From Physella acuta (Eukaryota > Mollusca > Gastropoda > Physidae): DNA of 64,000 nt. The stretch spans positions 62,001-126,000 of the forward strand of contig NW_026731819.1 in the NCBI RefSeq assembly GCF_028476545.1, written 5' to 3'. The notes under the pieces are model-generated. The model was given only the letters and a program-made list of their open reading frames with translations, was not told the origin of the DNA and did no database searches. Of this stretch, positions 52,076-63,525 are shown piece by piece. The position numbers were made by a program, and so were the translations under genes. Positions within the stretch are counted from its first letter, which is position 1, and every line of letters starts with the position of its first letter.

Positions 52076-55000
52076 TCATAACGAGCTCGGGGACGGACTC
52101 CCATATCCGCTGGACACGTCATCACTTAAGCTCTGTGTTTGTCGTTTAATCTGGGTCAGGGCGTTGTAGCCGCTGTACCCGTAATGTCCCATGCCCCCAC
52201 CCCCCACGTTCCCACCTCCGCCTCCAGGTGCACCGTTTGGTCCGTTGCAGCCGTTTGAAAGTCCGTTTGGTATGCCGGAGTGGCTCATGTTGCTGCCTAG
52301 GTTTGCAAACATCATGCGTTCTTCATAGTCAAATTCACACAAGATTTTGTTGTCGGCCAAGTAGAACCTGTCTCCAACACAAAACCTTCAAGGGGAGGAA
52401 CAAGAAAAGAACTTTTAGTTTGCTTTAGGGAATCTGCATACACTATTTAAATGTTTAGTTTCTTTTAGGGAATCGGCAGTACAGCATTTAAATTTTAGTT
52501 TTGTTTTTTAATTAATTCTGCAATATGGCATTTAAATATTTATATTTTTAATTGTTTCTGCAATATGGCATTTAAATGATTAGATTTTTAAATTGATTCT
52601 ACAATACCACATTTAAATTTTTAGTTTTTTTTTTACTGATACTGCAATACAGTATTTAAAAAAAGCCTCCTAGTATTGGTATTAGGACATATATATTTCT
52701 TAAGTAATGAGAATCGATATAAAATTTCAAAGAGGTTGATAGTTTTTTTGTTGTTATTTTAACAAAATGTATCTTTTTTCAAAAATTTGAATGAAACAAC
52801 CCATAATATTTATCTTGAAATTTTTATAAGAGTATATTAATCTTTGCAGAAATATCTTTTCCTTTTTGTGTGTCTAACAAACCTAGGTAATCAGTTGTTG
52901 ATATTTGTAGAGAGATGAAATAAGATCTTGGAATTTTTTCCCAAAAGTTAAATATTTCTTTGTCTAGCAGACTTTTCATTTAGTATTAGCAGACAAGTGT
53001 GATTAAAAAACCAATTAATAGGTTTATTTTTAATTCAATAGAGAAATAAAAAAATTAATTAAGCTAAGCATCAATAAGTTTCAAAATTTGAAATTTACAG
53101 AAAAAAAAATATTTACAGTAAAATAATGCAGAGAAGGTATAGCTAAATAGATTTGAGTGTCTAATTAAACTATTAATGTTGCTAATTATCTGCTCGCATA
53201 AGTAGCTCACCTGTGCATACACTGTTGGCAGGCAAAACACTCTAAGTGGTAGACGTTGTTTTTGGCCCTCATCACCATCTCAAATGCTGGGATCATTTTC
53301 TTACAGGCTGCACAGTAGCCTGTGGTGCCAAATAACCTGCGGACAAATATCTGTGTCATTATACTGACCAATAGTGGCGTAGGTATAAATATCTGTCTAA
53401 TTATACTGGCAATAGTGGCATAGGTATAAATATCTGTCATTATACTGGCCAATAGTGGTGTAGGTATAAATATCTGTCTAATTATACTGGCAATAGTGGC
53501 ATAGGTATAAATATCTGTGTCGTTATACTGGCCAATAGTGGCGTAGGTATAAATATCTGTGTCATTAAACTGGCCAATAGTGGCATAGGTAGAAATATCT
53601 GTCTAATTATACTGGCCAATAGTGGCATAGGTATAAATATCTGTGTCATTTAACTGGGCAATAGTGGCACTGGTACAAATATCTGTGTAATTATACTGGC
53701 AAATAGTGGCATAGGTATAAATATCTGTGTAATTATACAGACTAGTAATGTGGGTACACATATCTGAGTGACTATAGAGGCCAAAAGTGGAACGTGGGCA
53801 AATATCTGTGTGATTATACAGGCTAAAAGTTTCCTAGCAATGGAGAAGGAGATTGCTGGTCCATCCTAGGCTAAAGAGTGGCATCAATGAGCAGCTTGGG
53901 TGGGTGGGGCACATATGTAACAGTTTGTTGATACTGTGATAACTTCAGCACATAATAAATACAACTTGTTGATACAGGTGAAAACCAAGTCCACAGCATG
54001 CAAAAACAAACTGCAAGTTAATCAGCACCCTAGTGTTTTAACAGTGGTATATCCATTGGGGTATCTGGGAATTTTAATCATTTCATCTAATAAACATATT
54101 CTATCAGTACTCACATCGTTCAATACTAGCAATACACTAGTGAGTGCTGCAAATTCTACAAAAATAGCCCCTACTTTATGGTGGAGTAGTGCTACCAATT
54201 GACCAGTCTTTTGGCTAGCTAAAGCATTGTCTTTGGTAAGTTAGTGTTAAATACTGAGCAGTCCGTGGGTGGATGCTGATGAACATTGACAAATCTTTGG
54301 CAAGTAACCAAGTATGGACCAATCCTGCTCTGGCTAAAAGGTAACTTTTTGAACATGAGTGAAGTAGAGTTCACCTGTTTCAGTCACCTCGGCATATGAA
54401 GGGTTAGTGTGGTCAGCACTATGCCCAGCTGCCTTTACTTTCCTTAATGTCAACCAGGTACCTATCATAGCTGAGTGTACTCTGGGACATTCTGCGAACA
54501 TGAACCCTGGTTATGAACTCAAGACTTTCAATTTAGCAGTCGTATGCTCTACCGTCCAACCATACCTTCCCATTTGTTCTGGCTAGTGGTCTACTAAACA
54601 GTGAGCAGTCCTTGGTTGGCTAGTACTCACCTCAGATAATCCCTCCGACATAAAAGGAGATTTGCCTTGTTGAAGAGTGTGGAGCCCACCTCCCCCAGCC
54701 TGCAGTCACAGCATGAGCACTTGAGGCAATCTTCATGCCAGTACTGGTCCATGGCCTGGGGAACAGTACATAGAACAGTTACATCATAGTCCACAGAGAG
54801 ATTATCACAACCTTAATTCTTTAGTCCATAGAGCTATTGTTACAACCTTAATTCTATTGTCTACAGAGCTATTTTCACAACCTTAATTCTATTATAGTCT
54901 ATAGTCCACAGAGTTATTGTCACAACTTTAATTCTATAGTCCACAGAGTAGATATGAAGCTGTATTTATGCCATGGTCAAGGTGAGTATTGGTGATGAAG

Positions 55001-55248
55001 AAGTAGATAAAGGTGAGTATAGGTACAGACAGGTAAACGTTTGTGAGGATGCAGGTAGAAGTTGATTTGACACAACTATAGACAGAGCCAAACGCGAATA
55101 ACACAGGTACAGATGTCATCGAGAGGTAAAGATCTCACCTTTAGAAAAAACCTGTCAGTGATTGGTTTCTTGCATGACATACACTCCTGGTGTTTGGCAT
55201 GTTTGACCACACCTGGGCTCATCTCTGCCCCGGACATTGGAACAGGAC
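52076..55248 (-). CDS. LMO1: LIM-only (LMO1/LMO3, Beadex-like) protein, four 3' exons
   Basis: Minus exons 55248-55139, 54755-54631, 53336-53211 and 52385-52076 (stop TGA) join with matching phases. They give 223 residues preceded by one split codon whose first base lies in an unseen 5' exon. LIM1 starts [16 protein letters not shown], then [14 protein letters not shown] and [12 protein letters not shown]2 runs [31 protein letters not shown], then [20 protein letters not shown]. The link RLFGTTG is diagnostic of LMO1/LMO3. These proteins bridge LDB and bHLH/GATA factors in the nucleus and have no homeodomain, as here. A C-terminal tail of about 80 residues after FDYEER, rich in Gly, Ser and Asn ([11 protein letters not shown]), is longer than in vertebrate LMOs. 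PVPMSGAEM at the first exon aligns with the vertebrate N-terminus GVPMLSVQ, so only a few upstream residues are missing. Every exon has a tandem array beside its acceptor. Confidence 0.94.
52400..52665 (-). repeat. 58-bp array upstream of LMO last exon
   Basis: About five diverged copies of CTGCAATATGGCATTTAAAT with TTTTTAATTG-type spacers, beginning about 15-30 bases from the acceptor at 52386. Confidence 0.8.
53340..53800 (-). repeat. About 60-bp array abutting LMO third visible exon
   Basis: Eight or so copies of AAATATCTGTGTCATTATAC and TGGCCAATAGTGGCGTAGGT. The first copy starts only about 8 bases from the acceptor at 53337. Confidence 0.93.
54352..54572 (-). mobile_element. tRNA-derived SINE (family A)
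   Basis: GTAGAGTTCACCTGTTTCAG, AGTGTGGTCAGCACTATGCC, CCAGGTACCTATCATAGCTG and GAACTCAAGACTTTC then GTATGCTCTACC (reverse of a tRNA-like head). One of the best-preserved copies; lies in an LMO intron. Confidence 0.82.
54784..54955 (-). repeat. About 40-bp array upstream of LMO second visible exon
   Basis: Four to five copies of ATAGTCCACAGAG and TTATTGTCACAACCTTAATT, starting about 30 bases from the acceptor at 54756. Confidence 0.88.
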
Positions 55249-55870
55249 CTGGGGAGTAAAGGTAAAGGTAAGTGCTACATAGTTACTTATGTAGTGGGGA
55301 GTATGTTACATTGGAACAGGACCTAGAGAGTAAAGGTAAAGGTCTGGTTAGTAAAGGTAAACAAAGGTCATTGCTACATAGTTACTTGTGTAGTGGGGTG
55401 TATGTTACATTGGAACAGGACCTGCTGAGTAAAGGTAAACAAAGGTCAGTGCTACATAGTTGTAGAGTGGGGTTTATGTTACATTGGAACAGGACCTGGT
55501 GAGTAAAGGTAAACAGGTGAGTGCGACATAGTTACTTGTATAGTGGGGTGTATGTTACATTGGAGCAGGACCTGGTGAGTAAAGGTAAACAAAGGTAAGT
55601 GCTGCATAGTTACTTGTATAGTGAGGTGTATGTTACATTGGAACAGGACCTGGTGAGTAAAGGTAAAGGTAAGTGCTACATAGTTACTTATGTAGTGGGG
55701 AGTATGTTACATTGGAACAGGAACAAGAGAGTAAAGGTAAACAAAGGTCATTGCTACATAGTTACTTGTATAGTGGGGTGTATGTTACAATGGAACAGGA
55801 CCTAGAGAGTAAAGGTAAAGGTAAATGCTTCACAGTTACCTGTATAGTTGTGTGTAAGTTACATTTTCTT
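55234..55870 (-). repeat. 75-bp array of LMO exon-edge copies
   Basis: The true exon edge (ACATTGGAACAGGACCT, 55234-55250) and seven further copies at about 55308, 55407, 55481, 55557, 55634, 55708 and 55788. The unit also carries AGTAAAGGTAAACAAAGGT, GCTACATAGTTACTTGTATA and GTGGGGTGTATGTT. Six of the seven keep the minus-strand AG/GTCC acceptor. A single stray unit lies at about 57485-57530. Confidence 0.94.
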
Positions 55871-56294
55871 TGGGATCGGACTTTTGTCTCGATACATGAC
55901 GCGGGGATGGTGTGTGGGGGGAGGGGGAAATTGGGCTAAGAAAGTTAAGCGTCACACGTTTTACATTTAAAAAAAAAATCCCTTTAGATTTTTAATGCAG
56001 AAAATCTGTCCAAAAAATTGTTCCCGTCCCGTGGCGGCTGTTGTCAGGACAATACTATAGAAAACACGGCCAAAAAAAAAATTACCCGCTAGCTGGGGCG
56101 CACAAGGGCGAGCGCCGCTTTAGTTTACGGTGAGGACCGAAGGGCCTGGAGATTAGTGGCGGGATAAGCCACGCTCTTGTTTATTGTCTGAGGCACGTGA
56201 GCCCGTCGTCTGCTCCAAGTCACAGCTTGGGGTTTACGCGGATTCAATAACAACGGTAGGACCAACAATAAACACGGCGCATAGTACCTCAGTG

Positions 56295-56535
56295 TTCTCA
56301 AACTGCGCTTTAGGGTTCTCAAACTGCGTGCTCGGTTCTCAAAAAGTGCTGTTCTAAAAAAGTGCGGCTCACAAAAAGTGCGGTTCCCAAAAAATGCGGT
56401 TCCCAAAGTGTGCGGTTCTCAAAGTGTGCAGTTCCCAAAGTGTGCGGTTCTCAAAGTGTGTGGTTCTCAAAGTGTGGGGTTCCCAAAGTGTGAGGTTCCC
56501 AAAATGACAGTTCCCAAACTGCGAGGTTCCCCCAA
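56295..56535. repeat. About 17-bp minisatellite (GTGCGGTTCCCAAA)
   Basis: Some dozen irregular copies of AAAGTGTGCGGTTCTC and TGCGGTTCCCAA. Confidence 0.88.
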
Positions 56536-56799
56536 GCGACCAAGTCTAGGTGTCGAGAGATGATCTGCAATGATTTCTCGCTGGCCCAACTGCCCATTAC
56601 AATTTCATTAAGTAGTCACCGGTGGTCAGCGGGAGTACATCCCGTGGCGAGCCACAATCGATTATAAAAATAGACGCGGACACTAGACTTTTTTTTTGGC
56701 AATGTAGAGTACGGGGGGGGGGGGGGGGGAAGAGGTTTTCTTCGATACGATATGAGAGATATGTCAAAACACTCCCATGCTGCCAATAAGTATCTACGT

Positions 56800-57050
56800 G
56801 TAGAATACTGGGTGTTAAGTGTACATTAAGTATACTGGGTGTTAAGTGTACATTAAGTATACTGGTGATGTTCTGTGTACATTTAGTATACTGGGGATGT
56901 TTAGTGTACACTAAATATAATGGTGATGTTTAGTGTACATTAAATATAATGGGGATGTTTAGTGTACATTAAATATAATGGGGATGTTTAGTGTACATTT
57001 TAGTATACTGGGGTGTTTAGTGTACATTAGACTGGAAATGTTTAATGTTT
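56800..57050. repeat. About 30-bp minisatellite (GTGTACATTAAGTATACTGG)
   Basis: Eight copies of TTTAGTGTACATTAA plus TATAATGGGGATG-type spacers of variable length. Confidence 0.88.
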
Positions 57051-57289
57051 ATTACTGTGAATATTTTCATACGCAGGGCTTTCAGTTCTAGATTAAAGTA
57101 CTTCAAAACGATTATTTATTATAATCATTTTTAGTTGAAAGTATGGTCAGGGCGAGTTGCATACAGGGTTGTGTCAGGTAGGTGATGTAGTGGGCTACGA
57201 ACAGGGGAGGGTAAAGTCAGGTCTCTGTACAATGTGCAGGTAGTAGAACTTATACCAGTCCCAATGCTAATGTCACTCAACAGATGCAT

Positions 57290-57470
57290 TGGGGAGTCAC
57301 AGGTGCTGAGGGGGGGGGGGGGGGGGGGAAGCGAGTCACAGGTGCTGGGGAAGAGAGTCACAGGTTTGGGGTGGGGGGTTGGGCGAGAGTCACAGATTCT
57401 GTATGTGGTAGTCACAATAGTTGTAGGTGCGCGTCACATTCGCTGTATTCGAGTGTCACATCAACTGCTT
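57290..57470. repeat. G-rich repeat with GAGTCACAGGT units
   Basis: GAGTCACAGGTGCTG-type units repeat four to five times around a G18 run at 57311-57328. Confidence 0.75.
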
Positions 57471-58639
57471 ACGAGTCAACTTACAAAGGTCAGTATTACA
57501 TAGTTACTTGTATAGTGGGGTTTATGCAATGAAATAGTTACTGAGTCAGTCACAGCCCGATTTTAATTATAACTGGTAATTTAAAAAACATGAAACATCC
57601 TCATTTCTTTTTCATTTGCAAATGTCACGAATCCACAAACAAGACTACAAACTTTCTCACATGAACTTACAACAAATACAATTTTGTTAAACTTTGGCAT
57701 ATGTTAAGTCAAGAGATCCAGAAATCACCTGCAATTAATGACTTAATTTCATTGATTTCAGTCCTTGCATTTGCACACTTCCGGTAACTTTACTTTCTTT
57801 TTCAATGTGAAGGAGGGGAGGGGGGTAGATTTAAGTATTATTGTGTAAAACAAACATTTTCCAAAGAAACGAAACAAAGCTTAAATCATCGCAGGGGTGT
57901 AGCGTAGTTGACCGAAGGCAGAGAGTAAATAAAATGTATGTTTCCCCAGACATCGGAATGTGATACTCGGCAAAAAGATGCTATTTAAACACACTTTCAT
58001 GTAACTCTAAACGATTAGAAGATTGTTATCTCCCCTTAATCGTGAAAGCTGAAAGACCGGAGAGTAGAAGAAACGAAACAAAATACATTTTTTTAAACTC
58101 CTCAAGCAGAGAAGAGAGGAATGGATACAGTTTAAACAAGGAAAAACAGAGAAGCGTAAGAGATGAATTAAAAGCAGAGAGCTAATCTTTGAACTTGTTT
58201 CGTTAGAAAAACAAAAGTCGAATTAGATTTTCGTTTCGTTTAAGTACTTCAATAGGAAGTGACAAACATGATTAGGGTTTTTAAAAGGCACGCTGCAATT
58301 TTAATTAGTTGAGTATATGCTCAGGATCATGAGTAGACGGAACTAAAAAGCTGGATAGTTATTTTAAATTATTTATTGCTGTAAATAAAATACGTATGTT
58401 AATAATGGGTATAAATAGAATAGGGCCTATGTACGTAAAATAGCCAACTAAATAATGTTTAAAAAAAAAATAAAACTAACGAAGGTAGATCTATAATATG
58501 GATCTATTTAAAATAAAGTAAAATACGTAATAAATAAATTAAAAGTTGGTTTTAATGGTGTAATACGGGTTGATGCATATAAAATGTATTTAAACTGTTA
58601 AAAATAAACACGTCGCAGCCGACAAACCCACTGTTATCA

Positions 58640-58935
58640 AGAGCGGTAATGCAATTTTTTTTAATCAAGGGAGGTAAACACGCGTAGATTTCTATGTCTG
58701 TGAAATATCTTCCACCCATTGGAGTGAAAACAAGAGCAGATAAGATGTCTGTGTGTTTTTAAATACCGTTAAAGTCATTACGATGGGAGGCGCTGATGTC
58801 GCGTCACGCGCAAGACAATGTCTTTTTGTTTGGGGAAATATTCACAAACAAACAAAGCGCTCTCCAGTTGCGGGACCCGCCCGATTATCTCCCTGGATCT
58901 TGATCAAGATAATCGAATAGACATCTCGCGCCTAG
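58640..58935. promoter_or_regulatory. Candidate regulatory block in LMO 5' region
   Basis: Non-repetitive sequence with AGCAGATAAGATG (GATA-like), GTCGCGTCACGCGC and TCTTGATCAAGATAATCG, a near-palindrome. The composition differs from its AT-rich flanks. Functional status is inference only. Confidence 0.25.
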
Positions 58936-59057
58936 AAAAAGTTGAAATTTAATTTCTAAACAAACAGGGATTTATTTACATCTAAACTGTGGCGTCGCTT
59001 CTTCTTCTTTAAGCTGTCAGCGCTTAGAGGGGGTTGTAAGTGAGATTCAGTTGCTTG

Positions 59058-59245
59058 CAGAGGCGTAGCGAAGGGAGGGCGGGTGGGTGGGTGGGTACAT
59101 ATGTCCCCGGGCGCCAACCCTAGGGGCGCCAAAATGGGTTGAAAAAAAATTAAAAGCTGCATATTAGCTGTTTTGAATTATAAACAAGGGGAGGGGGGGA
59201 TTGAAAGTTTGTCCCCGGGCACCGGAAGGGGTCGCTACGCCTCTG
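59058..59245. mobile_element. hAT-type MITE, 188 bp, perfect target duplication
   Basis: Starts CAGAGGCGTAGCGAAGGG and ends GGGGTCGCTACGCCTCTG, inverted repeats. GTTGCTTG flanks both sides (59050-59057, 59246-59253). Internal GCGCC and a G-rich tract; same general family as 47367-47564. Confidence 0.92.
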
Positions 59246-59818
59246 GTTGCTTGCACAGCTTAGTATAATATGTTTATGTTAAACTCTTCGATGTTTTGGT
59301 AAGTTTAATACAAATGTACTTTTAAAATGTTTAAAAAACCTCTAAGAAAAGACTACAGTTGCGATACTTATAAGGTCGAGCATGTATATAAGTGAGATAG
59401 GCAGTTTTTTTTTCACGTAAAGATTGATAATAAAACATGATTTAAAATAGTCAAAATGAACTTAATAAATTAGTGTAAAAAAAAAGTAACGAAAGCAGCA
59501 TTTTTTTTACTAGATCAACAGATTGTCGAAATAAGAAATAAATAATTGCCGATTAAAATAAACTCGGGGAATTAAGGCAAAATCAGATTTAAAATTAAGA
59601 GAAAGTATAAATTTAAAAATAACTTGACAAACTTAATATTGAAAAAAACTTTTGATGCTAAAAACAAAACCTCATACAAATTATATCCTTGTGACATTAC
59701 AACAAATCAAAAAGTTGGTGTCACTATGTATACAAATATCCCAAATGTATTTAAAAAAAAACAGCCATGCCATATCCTTCCCTCCACACCCCCCCTTCCC
59801 TATCACCAGATGGTCAGT

Positions 59819-59905
59819 CTAAACAACGTCGGTGCCAAAGCTGACCTCTAGACCACGGGAGTCTATGTCCACCACAGACTTGTCTGGAACTTCTTCAACA
59901 GACAA
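59819..59905 (-). CDS. Orphan coding-like exon, unassigned
   Basis: On minus, a TTTGTTCAG acceptor-like site is followed by an open frame of 28 codons (LSVEEVPDKSVVDIDSRGLE, then VSFGTDVV) to a stop at 59821-59819. A possible donor GAG/GTCAGC lies 60 bases in. The amino-acid composition is protein-like and unlike the repeats around it. Neither the phase nor the sequence fits the LMO exon at 55248, so it may be a terminal exon of another gene, an alternative LMO exon or chance. Confidence 0.25.
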   Translation of the reverse strand: MSVEEVPDKSVVDIDSRGLEVSFGTDVV

Positions 59906-59984
59906 CTGAACAAATATGGAAGAAACCAGTCCTACTGCAGCCACTCGGATTTAAAAAAAAAAAAAACCCATCCCCACAGACACA

Positions 59985-60335
59985 AACACTCACACGCATA
60001 AACACACTCACGCACATGTGGGCGCGCGTGCGCAGACATGCGCAGAGAAAACAAACGGCCACCAAGCAGGCCCTCTAATCAAAGAAAGCATCCAAATCAA
60101 CATTGCTCCCCCGGAGTCTGGGAAAGAAAAACAGACACGAGTGCATGCATGCATTTAGCCATGTTAAACAAACACAGCTCCCCCTTCCGTTTTCTTACTT
60201 TTTGTTTCGTTTTTTCTCCCTTCTACTTCCGGTTACAAATAGACCTACAGCTTTTAAAGACACCCGTGTGTGTGCGTGCGTGTGTGCATGTCTGTGTGTG
60301 TGCCTGTGTGTTGGTGGGTGTGAGTGAGAGTGAGT
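59985..60335. repeat. CA- and TG-rich low-complexity tracts
   Basis: ACACTCACACGCATAAACAC-type sequence at 59990-60050 and GTGTGTGCGTGCGTGTGTGC-type at 60262-60330; inverted in sense, with a mixed spacer. Confidence 0.8.
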
Positions 60336-61227
60336 GTCCAAGAATAACTCACAAAAAGGAGTATGCTAATTGCTGAATTGAGAAAGGATTCAATATATTA
60401 ATGATAATATATTTTTCTCCAATCTGTACTCTAGATATTCAGCATGGCTTACATTCTTGCCCAGCAGATATTTTTAAAAGGGGCGGCCACTTTGTTATCC
60501 TCAAAGGTAAACTAAGTTGTAAAAATGATTTTAGTCATTATATCCTAGGGATTCTCGGGATTTAATACTTCAAAAGCTCTTTAATTTGAAAGTTATTTAT
60601 TCTTTTTGTGTGTCGATTTCACCCCAACCCCCCTCCAATAAATAAATAAATAAATAAACCATAATCTTGTTTGTATTTTTTTTAATTTTGAAGAGGGGGT
60701 TGGGACCCTACCGTTAGGGGCGTCACCACACCCGCCCTTCAACATACTGCGGGCGCCCCTGGCTTCACATTTCAACACCAGACAGACACACATTTTCCGC
60801 CCTTAGTCATTTATAATCGCGAACCCTCTCCCCCCCCCCCCCCCCCCCCACCGTAACATATTTAGACACAAAAGCGGAGGACCACACCCTCTACCCTACT
60901 TTACTCACGCCACTGCTGTCGAGCACCCACCCCCATACAAAGTCTAGCTGACACCCTGGAGGAATGAAGTATCAATTAAGAATGCACGATCGAGTGTCGA
61001 GACTAGAGTTCTCTACCCTGAAACCAAGGGAAGTAAATACGCCCAGAGTCCCAGGAGGGCACTCAGGTACCATAACATGAATAATGACCATACACATTTG
61101 CTAGCTATAGTGGAAATACATTACTAAAAAGTGATTATTTAAGGATGAATCGCGGAGCGTTGTAAATAATATAACCGAATTCTTCCTCAGGTCTCAATAC
61201 TAACCTGAAGTGAGGTTTAACTGACGC

Positions 61228-61475
61228 AGAAGAACAGGGTAGGGGTGGGGCAAGACTGAACGGGGCCCCGGCTGAAAATGACATGGGGGCCCTTGTGAAC
61301 CTGCATCTCTGGACGGTAGGGAAGGGTAGGGGTGGACCAAGACTGAACGGGGTCCCGGCTGAAAATTACATGGGGGCCCTTGTGAACCTGCATCTCTCAC
61401 AGTAGGGAAGAGTAGGGGTGGGGCAAAACTGAACGGGGCCCCAGCTAAAAATTACATGGGGGGGGGGCTTGCCAA
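61228..61475. repeat. About 115-bp tandem repeat, 2.3 copies
   Basis: AGGGGTGGGGCAAGACTGAA, CGGGGCCCCGGCTGAAAAT and GGGGGCCCTTGTGAACCTGC repeat at about 61230, 61328 and 61410. GC-rich in an AT-rich setting. Confidence 0.9.
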
Positions 61476-61901
61476 CCTTGTTACATATAAGGTAGGACTA
61501 AAACTCGACCCAGCTAAGACCATGGACCCGAACTCTATTCTTTTGGGTTAGTAGTCCCACGCACTACCATCAAACCACGTCGAACATTTTTTTATATCTA
61601 AATTTAAATTTTTTATTTTGGCTTTAAAAAGTTAATACCAGACAATATTAATCAACACTAACGTTCGATAACTCTACACGTCATGTCTCTATTTACTATG
61701 TAGCTGTTGCTGAAAGACTATATACTAGAAGGTAGTTGTCTGCGTGTGTGGGAGGAGCATCTAATCACGGCAAGAACATTTTTGTAGAGCCCGCATAATT
61801 ATATTGTCTAGAAATTTAATTCCTTATTAGTTTTGCTATGTTTTGTTGATTAAAAGTACGTTTTATTTCGTTTCCATACTAATTGCTGATTTTCTTATTT
61901 G

Positions 61902-62144
<243 letters not shown>

Positions 62145-62404
62145 AGAGAGGAGATATATTTCACAATAACAGTTTACATTTATTTTTCTGCTGCATCAAG
62201 GTCCAAATTATCCCCAATTGAAATATCCTACCAAATGGGTAAGATTACTGTACAGTGATAGAACATCTGTCCAACTTTAACTCACTCACAGAAGGCCACC
62301 TTCTTTCTTAATTGTAATGTTGGACTTGATTTCCTCCAACACAGTGTTTTCTTTTACCTGTCCATATGTTATGCGTCATATGGCCCCGTAAACTAATTTT
62401 TTTC

Positions 62405-62575
62405 AATCTACTTCCATAGCCTTTGTCCAAGCATAAACTACAAGGCAGCAGCTGTTTGATTTTGGAATCTCCTTGGCGGATTGCTGTCTCCAGCTATCGA
62501 GCCTCACCTGGGGTTCAAACTCGGGACTTTTTGGTTTAGCAGCTATGAGCTTTATCGGCCCGAACACGCCGACCC
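62405..62575 (-). mobile_element. tRNA-derived SINE (family B)
   Basis: CTACTTCCATAGCCTTTGTC, CTACAAGGCAGCAGCTGTTT and GGGTTCAAACTCGGGACTTT, then TATGAGCTTTATCGG, match 4895-5092 at the same spacing. Confidence 0.8.
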
Positions 62576-63473
62576 CTAAGTACTAGAATGTCTGTCCCCA
62601 CACCCACACTAAGAAAACCACCACAACGTCCCCACACCCACACTAAGAAAACCACCAAAACGTGCCCAGCTTTCTAGCAACATTTGAACAAGTCATCTTT
62701 TCTGTTAAAAAAAATCGATTTCCCTTCAACGTTACTGTTAATTAAATTTTATTAGAGATCTGTTAATCAATAATTTGGCAGTAAAGGAAATGATTGTTTG
62801 ATTAGATCGATGAACTACCCTCACGATACTGGATGATTGGTACATCCGTACACCCATCTCTCCCCCCCCCCCCCTTTCACGTCAGGCCAAAATCTATTGT
62901 GTTGTCTTGATTAAAATAGTTAATTTAAAAATAAAATAGAATAATTAAATTGGGTTTGCTGTAAAAAATAAATTAATACCGGTTATAACATTTTACCATA
63001 CGGATAAACTTTTAAATTGTAAAGACGTGTCTAGAGTTGGTTCATACTGAAGTAAAACAGTTAACACTGAACTAAGTTTTATACATTTTGAAATGACTAG
63101 GGACGATCTTGTAACAGACAATTACCCCCCCCCCCTGATTTACATCTACTCAACAACCTCGGTTTTTAACCATACAGGTAGTAAGAAAAATACCTGAGTT
63201 TTATAAAAACTATTTTCTCCCTGACCCTAAAAATATGTGTAGTAACAGGTAAGCAGTGTAGTATAGTAGTATTTATTTTAGTGTTATGACTAAGACTAGA
63301 TTTGGGTTAGAGGGTGGATTTCATGGATTTTTTAAACCAGTGTCCGAAAATGGAACAATAATAGAATCTTCGGGGGGGGGGGGGGAATTTTATACCAGGG
63401 TCCGATAATGGTATCTTCTTTAAACAAGGGGTGATAGTTAACTAAATACACACATGGCTGGCTAATGTGAATG

Positions 63474-63525
63474 CTAACCCTGTCGCTAACCCTAACCCCA
63501 ACCCTGGTCCTACCATACGCCTAAC
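63474..63525. repeat. Short interstitial telomere-like tract
   Basis: GCTAACCCTGTCGCTAACCC TAACCCCAACCC-type degenerate repeats, about 100 bp after a G13 run; the same pairing of G runs and CTAACCC as at 39835-40090. Confidence 0.6.
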
